A program made the position numbers and the translations under genes. A stretch of DNA of 64,000 nucleotides from contig NC_080712.1 of the NCBI RefSeq assembly GCF_019097595.1, forward strand, positions 19,988,146 to 20,052,145, read 5' to 3'. Positions 44,501 to 56,965 of the stretch are shown one piece after another (positions within the stretch are counted from its first letter, which is position 1; each line of letters begins with the position of its first letter). The notes under the pieces are model-generated. The model saw only the letters and a program-made list of their open reading frames with translations, was not told where the DNA came from and ran no database searches. This DNA comes from Hemibagrus wyckioides (lineage: Eukaryota; Chordata; Actinopteri; Siluriformes; Bagridae).

Positions 44501-47500
44501 TTTATTATATTTATTATTTTTCTTTTATTTTAAGAACTGTTAAATAAATAAATGAATAAAAATCCTCTTGTTTGGACTGCTTGTTTAAGAGTGATAGCAG
44601 TGAGTCATGACTCATGTGGCATGGCTTGCCTCGGCACAGAGTTCACCTCACTAATGATGAAGTCTTTCATAAACTGAAACTCAATGTGCTATGTTGGGTT
44701 TCCCAGAGGTCTGCTTTGCTGTATGTACCCTAGTGTTATTGCTTAGCGAAGGTGCCTTTGCGTCGGTGACGTGCTCATTGTTGCAGGTTCCAAAGCCTCC
44801 TCGCCTCCGCCTGCGCTCAATGACAACCGTCCGGCCAGCGAGAACGGAGACGCCCTCCTGTTCCAGCTGAGACAGGTGACCAGGGAACGAGATGAACTTC
44901 GCAAAAGGCTCGCCCTTGCCTCTCCAGGCACTACCTTCGACGACTGCAGGTGCCTCTCACTCTCCTGCTCAGGATCTAACCTGTCTAACCCTATACACTA
45001 GCATGCGAAAGTCACTACCAGCACTCTGTCCAGCTCTCTGATGAGAAACTGTTGCCACATAGTGTTTGTTTAAAGTGTATTTACTGTACTAAAGTAAACT
45101 CACTAGAAGCAATGATCTGCTTCTACCTTACAAGCTTCATTTTCTTTTCACTGACAGGATAAAATGAAACTATAGTTATTTTATTTATGTATTGTTTGTT
45201 TGTTTGTTTGTTTGTTTGTTTGTTTGTTTATTTATTTATTTACATTTTTGCATGTCTGCATTTTTGCAACCCCTCTGGGGTTGGGGGTACGAATGCTGCC
45301 TCTGCCTGTGTGTGCAGTGTTGCAGTGTTCTCCCTGTGCTTCAGGGGCCTCCTGTACTCCGGTTCCCTCCCCCAGTCTAAAGTCATGTGTCGTAGGCTGA
45401 TCTACATCTCTAAATTGCCTGTAGTGTGTGAAAGGGTGTGTGAGTGTGTGTGATTGTACCCTGTGATCGGTTGGCACCCTGCCCAGGGTGTCCCCCACCT
45501 TGTGCCCCAACTCCCCTGTTATAGGCTCCAGGCCCCCTGTGACCCTGTGTAGGATAAGTGCTACTGTTGTAAACAGGAAAGTAAAGAAGTGCTGGAACAT
45601 GCACAATGTAGGATTAGTTTAAAGAATCATTTGAGCCAGTCGTTTAGAATTGTTACTTTACCGGGTCGTAGCTAATTTGCATAGATTTGTGAAAATTGCA
45701 ATTTATATGTTGTGCTTTTGCTTTGTTGCTCGCTGCTGTCACTAAACCCGAGGCTCTGTTTTGTGCACATAAATAGAAAATGATTGGGGCCCCCGTCACT
45801 TTGTCTCTTGCTTGCGTGCATGCAGGATTTTGAAGAAACAAAACTTTTGCAGCATATTGTCAAGGACGTGACATGGCATTGCAATCTTTTAACAATAAAT
45901 ATCAGTAATCAAAATTACATTTTCACTTTTTCTTTTAGTTGATGCCATACCTTAGAATGCTGCAAGCCTGTCCTTTATCTCTATTAACAGTGAAGCATCC
46001 TTGCAGAAAGAGTGAGACAGCACTGATGTATTTCTCTTGTCTCCGAAAGGCCAAATTCCAAAGCCAGTCATGACTATGAGCGGCTCAAGACCCAATGCAT
46101 GAAGGCCATGGCAGATCTACAGTCTCTGCAGAACCAGCATACCAAAACCCTTAAGAGGTGCGAGGAGGCAGTGAAGGAAGCTGACTTCTACCAGTGAGTA
46201 CTTTCTAGTATTTTCTATGCTAGCTGTAGAGCACCGTTTTAGATTGGTGTGTGGGGTTTTACTGCAAAGCGGGAGTGATGCCACTGCTAACAACTATCCA
46301 CGTTTCTACACGAGAGTTTAATTAGTAAGATTTATTATGGCTCTGTTGCGTGCCTGAAGACACAAGATGTATCCTATTAATGTACTGAATTATTTTTGGG
46401 TGTTCTCTCAAATGATGTCTGCTTTTAAGTAGCTTTAGTTGAAGGGTTTGTTTGTGACTAATTTTTCGGTTTTAATCTGCACTTGTGCAGGCATCCAGAC
46501 ATGCACAGATGTGGCAACTACAGTAATTCTGGGTATTATGTAGTCATGCCGGGGCACAGACATCTCTGTTTGATTGGAATGTGTATATATAGATGGGGAC
46601 TATGGAGGATTATCACATTATACGCTGCTTCTTATGAAGGGCAGTGACAATGTTTAATAATGATGCACTTGAAAACCTTTCCTCAGTTTAATACACTAAC
46701 TGATTACGAATCCTTTAGATTGTAATAATTAGAAATTCACTTCCTTTGCATTTGCATTAGGCAATATTCTGTATGATTGGGCTGTGGTTAATCACTGCAA
46801 AAATAGAATTGCTGGTAGTTATATTCCTAGATATATTTTACTCTTTACTATTTTTTTTTTTTTGGTCTTTGTTTCTACTATTTGGCATAGGACAATGCAG
46901 GGTCCTGTTGGGTCTCATGCAGTGCTTTGCAATAAACTCCTATCATATACTTGGGCATCCTGGGACCCTTGTCCCATTTACAATGCAGATTTGAATTTCG
47001 AGTGTGAACGCGCTAGGTCAGCCTAATTAAAATGGCTGTTGTGCTACTGGGCGGTTTTCATTAGGATTCATAACAGATGAACCGAATTGTGTTTCAGCAT
47101 GCTGCACAGCCGTCTCCTGAGTGATCAGTCTCAGCTAAAGGAGGAGATGGAGGTGATGAGAAGAGATAATGCTCAGCTAGTAAGAGAACACAACCATCTG
47201 AAACAGAGCTGCGAGGAGCTCAAGAGACTGCACTCAGAGGACCAGAAGGAAGTGGCTGATATGAGACTCCAGCAACAACAGGTATGTGTTGAACAGATAT
47301 CCAGCACATATCTAGTTCTGCACAGTCTACTGCAAGGAACTGGATGACTCAGTTGGTATAGCTGATAGCAGAATTTATGCTGGGAAGAGTTTTTGTTATT
47401 GTGAAAGATATAAAAGATTGTTTTGTAAGAGCTGCACCGTAATGTTTATTGTATCCTATTTATTGAAGAGATTTCTAATGTAAGCAGTTGAGATGGCACA

Positions 47501-50500
47501 GAAATGCCTTTTCTTTTCCGACACTCATTCTCATTGTGGAATTTTTTGTAGTGTCTTAGGTTTGTCTAAATATTGATCTGTGAGATAAGATTTTCAGTCC
47601 TCAAGACAGCCAGGAAATGTGATTAATTTGCCATTACGTTGTTTCTTGTAAGTAGTACATTTTGGGCCAAATGGCCTAGGAGCAGTTTTAAAACACACAA
47701 GGGGGTTTTCTTGTCCCTGATTCTGCACAACATGATCAGCACCTCATCTGACCTTAAATGGTGCCAGTCATAAGATGTTGATCTTGGAGATTATTCGATG
47801 AGATGTTACGGTGCAAACATGGACACGTCTCCCTGCGACACTCATACTGGCTTCCTGTCATTACTCTGGTTTAATCCCCCCCCCCTTCCTGCTGACCGAT
47901 TTATTGGGCTTCCTTCCAGATTAAAACTGTGGAAACGTTCATGGGCTGTTGGCTTCTTCCCCAGTGTCTTCTGCAGCGGTTTTTATCCAGCAGTGAGGCA
48001 ATAATATGATCACGGTGGTAGGAAGAGTTGAGTGCAGGGCTACTGTGTGTGCATGGCCTGTGTGGTTTATGTGATGGGAACTGCACTGACAGGGCATTTG
48101 ATGTGTCAAATGTGTAGTGCATCCTGCCTTGCCCAAAAGTGTTGTTAAACACATTTTGCACACACGTCACTCACAGTGAAAAGAGCAGCCTGGAAGGGCA
48201 AAGACAGAAGGGATTGGAGACTAGCATACTTATTGTTGCTCCGTATTGCAAAAACCAGAGTCTTGGCCCACTTAGCACATCAGAGTTGATTTGAGAACTA
48301 CGTGATGTGACGTCTTATTGTTTACATACAAGTACAAAATATGATATCATTATATCTTTGGGAATAACCTTTGTATTTATATGACGTCGTTATCAAATAT
48401 GAAATAGAAATTATTTGTATTCTGCTGCTGTAGAGCTACTGTGCTGTTCTTTAATACATGGTTGCCATCTGGTGTTTGCATTATGTATCTTACTCTGGCT
48501 ATTGAACAAACAGGTTTTTGCTCTCCTATATAAATAAAGGATCGGTTGTCTTGTGTTTTTTCCTGTCTAGGTTATTAGGGAGAAAGGATCCTCAGAGGTT
48601 TTGAAACTCTATGACACTGCAATGGACAAGCTGGAGGGATTGAAGAAAGAGTATGACAACCTGAGCAAGAGATACAGTGAAAAGGTAGCCAATCACAACA
48701 CAGATCTGAGTCGACTGGAACAGGCGGAGGAAGAGAACAGGCGGCTGCAAAAACAGACTGACACTTTGATGAAGCAGAGGGATACAGCCATGCACTACCA
48801 ACAACAGTACTCGGCCTCTATCCGGAGGTAAGAAGCAAACCGGACTTGAGTCTATACATTTTCATCTGGATACAGAAGTGGAATTGCCTCTATTCTTAAT
48901 ATGGCCCTATTTTATACCTGCCAAATCTATCATAAAATAGCTGACGGAGACAAGGAGGGAATTGTATTAAGTGACTCCTGGATTTGGTAAACCTATCAAG
49001 CTTTTACTGTAACTCCACGGTAAACACATTACCATGTGTTCCTTAGTGTACCTTGTTTGAAGATCTTACAGGTGCTAGATCTCTTTATGGACTAGAGTGA
49101 ATAATATTTTTCTGAAAAAGCTGACTGAAGTTTTTAAATATACATCATCATTACAAAATGTATTTGCTTTATTTTGATGCTTGATTTTACCTTGCTGAAG
49201 CTGGCAAGGGAAAACGGTGCTTTTATTAGAAGTTCTCTCAGGAATCGGTACAGTAGTGGGGAAAACCAGAGTCTTTTCCACCCTCTGCTTATTTGCTTTA
49301 GCTAGTAATGTTTTTCAACCAGATGCCCAGACACGCCCCTTTTCATTTCACTGTGTAAACAGATTCACAGAGGCAGGATCATGGTAGCTGGGCCAGTTGG
49401 ATGGCCATATACCAAACTGCACAATGCAGCACTAAATAAATATTGTCCAAGTATTATGTCAGAAACCTGCAGGCAGGTGTAGTCCTAATGGTTTCATATT
49501 GTTTGGTGCACCCTGTTATTTGAAACACAGTTTTTGGTTGCTTTTTCCATACACTTGTCTGACTTGACTGTCAGCTATAATTATTTTGTGTTTCCTTCAG
49601 AGAAAAATAATAGACCACACCCCAATCAGTATAATCAGTATTTATCAGTATAAATATTTACAAAGCAATGTCTTCGCAGTAACTAGCTATCTGTGTGTAC
49701 CCTGGTGTACCATATTGACTACAATTAGTGCAGGTTCCTAACCCTGTTCTCGTAGTATCCCTGCTCCATTCAGCTTATTAGATAATTAATAGCCCTTCCT
49801 AAAGTTCACTTCATAGTGTTGGAGCAGGGAAAACTGTACTTTAAAATGCACAGGACCGATAGTATTCCAGGACCCAGATTGAGAACCTGTATTTATAGAA
49901 GGAGGAAGTTTCTTGAACATTGTCATACACTATAAAACATCAGTACAGAGTCGTTGAACACCACTAACAATTTTTTGTACCATGTCAGGTTTGACTCTGT
50001 GCAGCAGGAGCTGAATAAAGTTTCAGCTCAGAATAAAGAGCTACAAAGAGAGATGGAAAGGCTACAATCAGAGATGACCCGTTACAAGAACTTCCAGCTG
50101 AAGGCGGTGAAGGATGCTGAGAAGTACAAGGAGGAGCGGGACTCTGTGTTTAATGAGTACAGGCTGATCATGAGTGAACGGGACCAGGTCATCAAAGAAG
50201 TGGACAGGTTGCAGACAGAACTGGAAGCAGCTGAAGCCCGCCTCAAAAACAACTCATCAGAGAAGATGGTGGCCAGTGAGGAGTTGGAAGCACTCAGACA
50301 GGTAACAGGGACAATCCTGGTAGAGAAGGTTTTGTGTGAAGTTACAGAAACAAGCTCCTTCTGTTCATACCTTGTGCAATATACTGTAAGTTGTCATGAC
50401 TTTGATTATAAGCCTCATAATGTAGTGCCCTACAATATGAGCTCATGAACTCAGCACCTGTGAATCAGACAAGTTTTATTGGTCAGATAAATAATAGAGC

Positions 50501-53500
50501 ATGACATGTTGCATTTGTTGATGATATTGTACTTTCTAGGAGCTTAATTCATCACTAGTGGATCGAGACCGAGCCATCTGTGAGCGTAACGAGCTGCTGG
50601 AGAAATACTGCCATGAAGTGAAGGACAAAGCAGAGGCTCAGAAAGAGCTGAGTCAGGCCTGCAAAGACATCGAAACAGTACGCGAGGAGCGAGACGTGGC
50701 CAGAAAAGAAAGAACTGAAGCCATTATACAGAGGGACCAGCTACTGCGGGAGTACTACCAGGCCAGACAGGTACTTGCTCATGTTTATATGAAACCTGGG
50801 CCAAACTAAGTAATAATAACTTATATGAATTAATAATTAATTTAAATAATACATTAAAGCATATAATATAATTAAATTCATTGAAAGGTTATGTTTCCAA
50901 ATTAAGAATTATATTTTAGGTAATATTGCTTGCTTTATTTGCTCTAAATTTTTAGGGCATTACTGGATATTTTATTTCTATTGTCTGTATAGTTTTAAGT
51001 AATAACAGGTACGTCATTAATTCTACTTTTTGTCTTCTCTGGGCTTGTGTTTACAGGGAAAATGTTTCCAAACAAAACACCACACAATCATATTCCAGCA
51101 CCTTAAAACGATGATCTTTTTCTGTTTGATATAAAATGCTAACCTCACTATTGTGATTGTGTAACCCAGTGGGCTTAGTGTTCTGGATGAGAGATCATGA
51201 GACATGTTTCTCCACTTATAGCAGGAGACAGAACAATAGATTCAATGTGATGAATGTTTTTGGGTTGTGTGAACAGAAACAAGACACTGCCACTTTGGAC
51301 ATGGAGCGTGCCAATAAAGAGATCGAGGTGTTGAGGAAGCAGTGCGAGGCCATGTCTCAGGAACTGAAGGAGGCTGTGCAGGAGGCTGAGGTGGCGAAGT
51401 GCCGCAGAGACTGGGCCTTCCAGGAGAGAGACAAGATTGTGGCAGAGAGAGAAAGCATTCGGTACACTCACTGTTCCGAGTCACATCACAAACACGAGTC
51501 ACATCATTTAATATATTGTCCTTTCACACAAATCATCACAAATGTTGTAATTGGATAACATGGCCCTAAATTTATTGTAGCACTATTTTATACTCTGTGC
51601 CAGGACTCTGTGTGATAACCTGCGCAGAGAAAGGGACCGTGCTGTTAGTGACCTGGCTGATGCCCTGCGCAACCTGGATGATATGAGGAAACAGAAGAAC
51701 GATGCTGTCAGAGAACTGAAAGAACTGAAGTGAGCACTCTAGTTTACATCTCTCCCTCCATGAAATAGGTTTGCGCTGTGGCTTGTTGGTCAATGCCGTT
51801 GTCTCATGCTCCCTCTCGTGGCTATTTTTTGTATGACACAAATTCAAGGTCTTTAAAGTCAGTCTAGGCTTTGCTCTACTTTAGCCTAAATATCTTGGTG
51901 ACAGTTTGCCAGTATTCTCATAGAAATTGAACATTCTCAAGTTGTTACCTGTATTTCCTTACAGCTTGATTTTATTTAATCCTCGGAAGATGTTATCTTA
52001 AAGCAATATTATGTCCTCTTTAAACTTTTTCTTTTTCTTAGTTATCTCTCTTCATTGATACTGTACTCAAGAATACTAAAAGAAACAGAAGAAAGGTCTT
52101 GTTAGTTTAGTAGGAAACTCTTCTTTCTGTGTTGAACAAGAATGTGGATTTTAATTGTCCATGACCACATATCAGTTCAGAATCATGATTATTTTGCTGA
52201 TAGAACCCTCTTATATGTTCGTCTGGAGACAGAATTTTTTTTGTTCTAAGCATTAGATAACATGTCAGATGCAATGCAGCTGTCTCTAAAGTTACAATAT
52301 TGAACAATGTATATAGTATTCAGGGCTGTTTGATAGTACACAAGTGTGTGTGTGTATGTATGTGTGTACGCTCTGGTGTAATGGCTGTAATGTTGTGTAT
52401 GGTGTAGGGAAAAGATGGAGTGTCAGCAGGAGAAGGAGACACCATTCTACCCTCTGCTGGCACACAGCTCGCATGATTCAGCCATAGATACAGACTCCTT
52501 GGAATGGGAGACTGAAGTCGTGGAGTTTGAGAAGGACAGAGTGAGTCTCTAACACCACAAAACAGCATTTCTCGTCTACGCTTCTCCTTTATGGATATTT
52601 TTCTCTCTAAGCTTTTAATTCTGAACATGTCATAGATGAGATAGTATACACTTATTGTGCTCTGTTCTCTGAGCAGGATGACATGGACTTGAAGGCACTG
52701 GGGTTTGATATCGCAGAGGGGGTGAATGATCCATATTTACCAGGAGAATGTGGGATTTTTGTAACCAGGGTGGACAAAGGAAGTATTGCAGATGGGAGGT
52801 TAAGGTATAATAACTTGATAATCAACTACTTATTTTATTCAAATAATTTCTTTGGCCAAACCAGCTGTGTGTTTCCTTCCAGAGTGAATGACTGGCTGCT
52901 GAAGATAAATGACATAGACCTAACTAACAAAGACAGGAAGCAGGTTATCAAAGCTGTGCTTAACGGAGGAGGTGTGATCAATATGGTGGTGCGCAGGAGA
53001 AAGTCTTTAGGGGGAAGACTGGTTACTCCTGTACACATTAATCTCATTGGGCACAAAGGTATCACTTTACTCGTTTTTCCAAACTGGAAAGTGTTGGCTT
53101 AATAAAATGATTGGGGTTCTCTTTATTAACTCTACCTATGTGGATGGTCTCTTCAGACAGTGGCATTGGCCTGGAGAGTGGAGTGTATGTAACCGCTCTA
53201 GCAGCAGGCAGCCCGGCCGCCAGAGAAGGGTCCCTTAACATTGGAGATCGCCTAATTGCTGTAAGTTTGCAATGGCCTGCATTATTTGACCAAAATTATT
53301 CATGTTTGTCGAATGATTATATTCAACCAGATCATTTGTCTATGATTAGTCAGGATGCTCATAATGCAAAATAAAAACCTGCATTTATTTGTATTTAGTA
53401 GCTTTTTGCCATTTTAGTAATGTGATTACTTAAATTATATATAATTTAATTCAATTTGCAGTCTTATTATCCTTTATCCTGACACAAAGAGCATAATTTA

Positions 53501-56500
53501 ACTACGTATACAACTGGGGATTAGTTATGTTTGCATCTTTGACTCGCTGAGGAAATTTGTCAACCCTTTCTACATATTTGGACTTTTTCTGAATGAATTA
53601 ATTATGGCTCCTGGTTTTTCAGCACACACTGGATTTTATTGATATGATGTGAAACCTCCAGAAATCTTAATGCTGTTTGTTTTAACGTTGAAACGTAAGG
53701 CTAATTTGTGTAGCACAATCATCAGTAATACTGGAGAGATTCATAAATTTTCTTAAAGCTGAAATTTTAGCTTTTGCAACTTGATGATGGTTTACATGAA
53801 TCTGTTTATTGCAGAAGCATAATTTTTTATAACTCTTTAAATCTTGTTATTTACATAATTTACATGCCATTCATGTTTTGCTAAGCAAAGGCAAATCTTA
53901 ATGTCTAAACACTGAAAGGGCACAGACTCTTACTGACTAAATTGTGCAGAAATATTCACTGTCTCCATTCCCCCAGTAAATGCATGCTTTATGGAAATAG
54001 AAGAGTTAAGAAGTCTGCTGGTGCTTTTCTTTCATGAATGCTGACCTATATTTTCCCTACCCAGATAAATGGAATTGCTCTGGATAACAAATCTGTGACA
54101 GAGTGTGAGGCTCTGTTGAGGGGCTGCAGGGACTCTCTCAGCCTCTCTCTCATGAAGGTGAGTGTATTTCAGTGCACTGCAGTGCTGTGTATATATGAGT
54201 GTGTGTGAGAAATCTCATTCCAAAATGTGGAGATCCTACTTCCAGATGTGGTAGTGTTTGTTACAGTTGCTGTAAGTGGGAAAAAATATACAAGCTTTTT
54301 ATGAATTATGGGATACGTGAAGTGTTTGCAACCCATATCAGCTGTTTGGTGCATTTTCACATTTATTCAGAATATTCAGGTCGTAAAGAGTTACATTTAG
54401 AGAAGCCCCTAGCAATTTAACATCTGTCTCCTGATCAGTTCTTTCCCCAGAGCACATCAGGCCACAACATCTTCGAGAGTCTGAGGGAGGCAGAGAAATG
54501 CAACGGCAGAATTCACATGTCAGAGGTTCACTCTCGTAACAGCCGGAACCTGAAGCACAATAGCTCCACCCAGACAGACATTTACAGTGGTGAAGCAGGT
54601 GGTGAAAGGAGGAAGCAGAGGGCTGACTCTGAGGAGAGGAAGCCCTTCTCTCCCTCTACTCTGCACCCCAGCACCTTGTGTGCCCGTTATGGTCCCAGCG
54701 CCTTCCAGGAGATTTGCTACACTCGTTCTGAGTCAGTAGGGCCTGAATGCAGCAGCTTGGAGCCAGTGCCTGACACCAAGCACAGTGGTGGCACCTGGCC
54801 CAAAATGGTGGTTGGAGTTCCCATGACAGCAGAAAGCCCAGCCCAGCTGTCCATTTACAAATCGCCCAAGCAAAGGAAGTCTATTTTTGATGCAGACACC
54901 TTCAAAAGGCCAGATACACCTTCCAAAATGGAATACCTAACCAGCCATTCTCCACAGCCTTCCAAAACAGACACAATGGCCACACCCCCGACTCCACCGA
55001 CACGCAGCGATTCTTTCAAGTTCAAGCCGAAGCAGCAGGGCAGCTCGGCCTCAGACTCCACCATTACTGAGAGCCAACAGGAAGAGTGTAACGGGAATTT
55101 GTGCTTCACGGAGGTTGCGCATGAGGGCAGGGCGCTCAGCTCTAGGAAGTCATGTGAAGAGGACATTGGGCGCACACGGCTTGATGAGCCTGAGGTCAAG
55201 CGGCCACGTCCCAAATCAGCCCCGGCTCTCAGGCGCAGGATGACCCCTCAGTCCATCGCCCTACACAGCTTTCAGGTAAATTTGGAAGCTTCATTAAACA
55301 CCCACCTAGAGATTGAGGTGTGCGGGGTTGTTGGGGTACACATCTGATCTACCGATAATTTGGTGTGCATGTTTCTTTGTATAGTTTTCAGTCAAATGTT
55401 TTATGTTTCTTGCATTGCTGTGTGTGTTGAACAGAGCCACTCTAATGACGGGGACAGTTTAGACCAGAGGGATGTGTTGCGCTCATCTCCTAGCCGCCCT
55501 TACAGACACAGTGTAGGGTTTGTTCCCACACTCTATAATGGAACCCTGCCACCCAGTAAGTCTGTTGCAGTGAATCCACTTCATTTACTGCATACAATAT
55601 TCCTGCAAAAAATAAAAACAATTTAATATCATATTTATCATTTGGTCAGGGCAGCTGATTTCCATAAGTTCAGCATCATTTTGTTCATGTGTTGTGTGTA
55701 GCAGTTTGTGTTACATTCAGGCCTGCTCAAGGAGTCTGCAAATAAACCATAATATTAATTGTCCACTTAACCATGACTTTAGATCCTAACATTAGATCCT
55801 GAAATAGGCAGAAATGCACAGAACAGGCAATAAAGAACAAGTGTTTGTTTTCCTTATTGAAATATATTCTTGGTCTTCACTCCAGACTCGGTACATCGAG
55901 GTCTGTCTCCATGCACAGCAGTGACAGCTGTTATGAGGAACCCTGTTTACACTGTCCGCAGTCACAGAGTGCACACCAGTAACTGTCCCTCCGTCATCAA
56001 CCAGATCTGCCATCAGCATACACATCCCAGGTATTGTAAGGATTACACATGCTGTATTTTTGTTGGTGTCACGCAAGACTATGCAGAGTGCTCTGGAGGC
56101 CTGTGGTTAATTTTCAGAACATGGCAGAATTGTATTTGATGTTGGCTTGGTTGAATGGAAATATTGGTCATCATCCAAATTTTAAGCAGTTTTCAAGAAA
56201 AAAATCTTAGAACGATCACAAAAATCACAAGAGAAGTTAAGTGTTAATAGCCCCCTCTTGTGGACAGCTTTCTCAAATAAGCAGTCCAGCTCTTATAACT
56301 AGGCTGGCTTTGGGTCACCCAGCACTAGTCTAATATATTTCTTAGGAATGTGTGGACACAGCACACATAATCATATTAATGTTAATAAATAACCTCTCGC
56401 CTTTCATTGCAGAATGTAAGAATGCTTCAACGGCATTAACGTTAGTTAAGTTAAAGTAGCCTTTATTTGTCACATACATTACTGCACAGTGAAATTCTTT

Positions 56501-56930
56501 CTTCACATATCTCATCCTTGGGGGTTGGGGCCAGAGCACAGGGTCAGCCATGATACAGCACCCCTGGAGCAGGGGGGGTTGAGGCCCCAGGGCCCAGCAG
56601 TGGCAGCTTGGCAGTGCTGGGGCTTGAACCCTGATCTTCCAGTCAACAACCCAGAGTCTTAACCACTTGAGCTACCACTGCCTTCATAAGTGCTTTAAAA
56701 GTAATTCATATTTACAAGCATACAATTGTGAGCTAAGTATTAAACAGTGCATTAAAAAGTATCACTTTCTTAACTCCAGAATTTAAATTGTATAGAGTAG
56801 GTCACAAAACGGTTCAGATTACGCAATGGCCATGTTATAATCTTAAAAAGATGTAAATGTTCTGCAGCCCTCAATGCTGAAATGACTTGTTCACATTTGA
56901 CTCTTTTATTTCTTCTCACTCTGTGTGTGA

Positions 56931-56965
<35 letters not shown>

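Larger units (their letters stand above)
44787..52540 (+). other. dlg5: dlg5 exons 3-11, coiled-coil region
   Basis: Residues about 123-701 are rich in Glu, Lys, Arg, Gln and Leu in heptad-like order, for example QLRQVTRERDELRKRLA, LQRDQLLREYYQAR-type and CRRDWAFQERDKIVAERES segments. Exons are separated by introns of 0.1-2 kb. The block ends with SSHDSAIDTDS and EVVEFEKDR just before PDZ1, as in vertebrate DLG5. Confidence 0.9.

Noticed and set aside
54855..55214. 119-codon minus-strand open frame opposite dlg5 exon 16
   Set aside because: The plus strand is a clear DLG5 exon. The minus frame has no recognisable domain.
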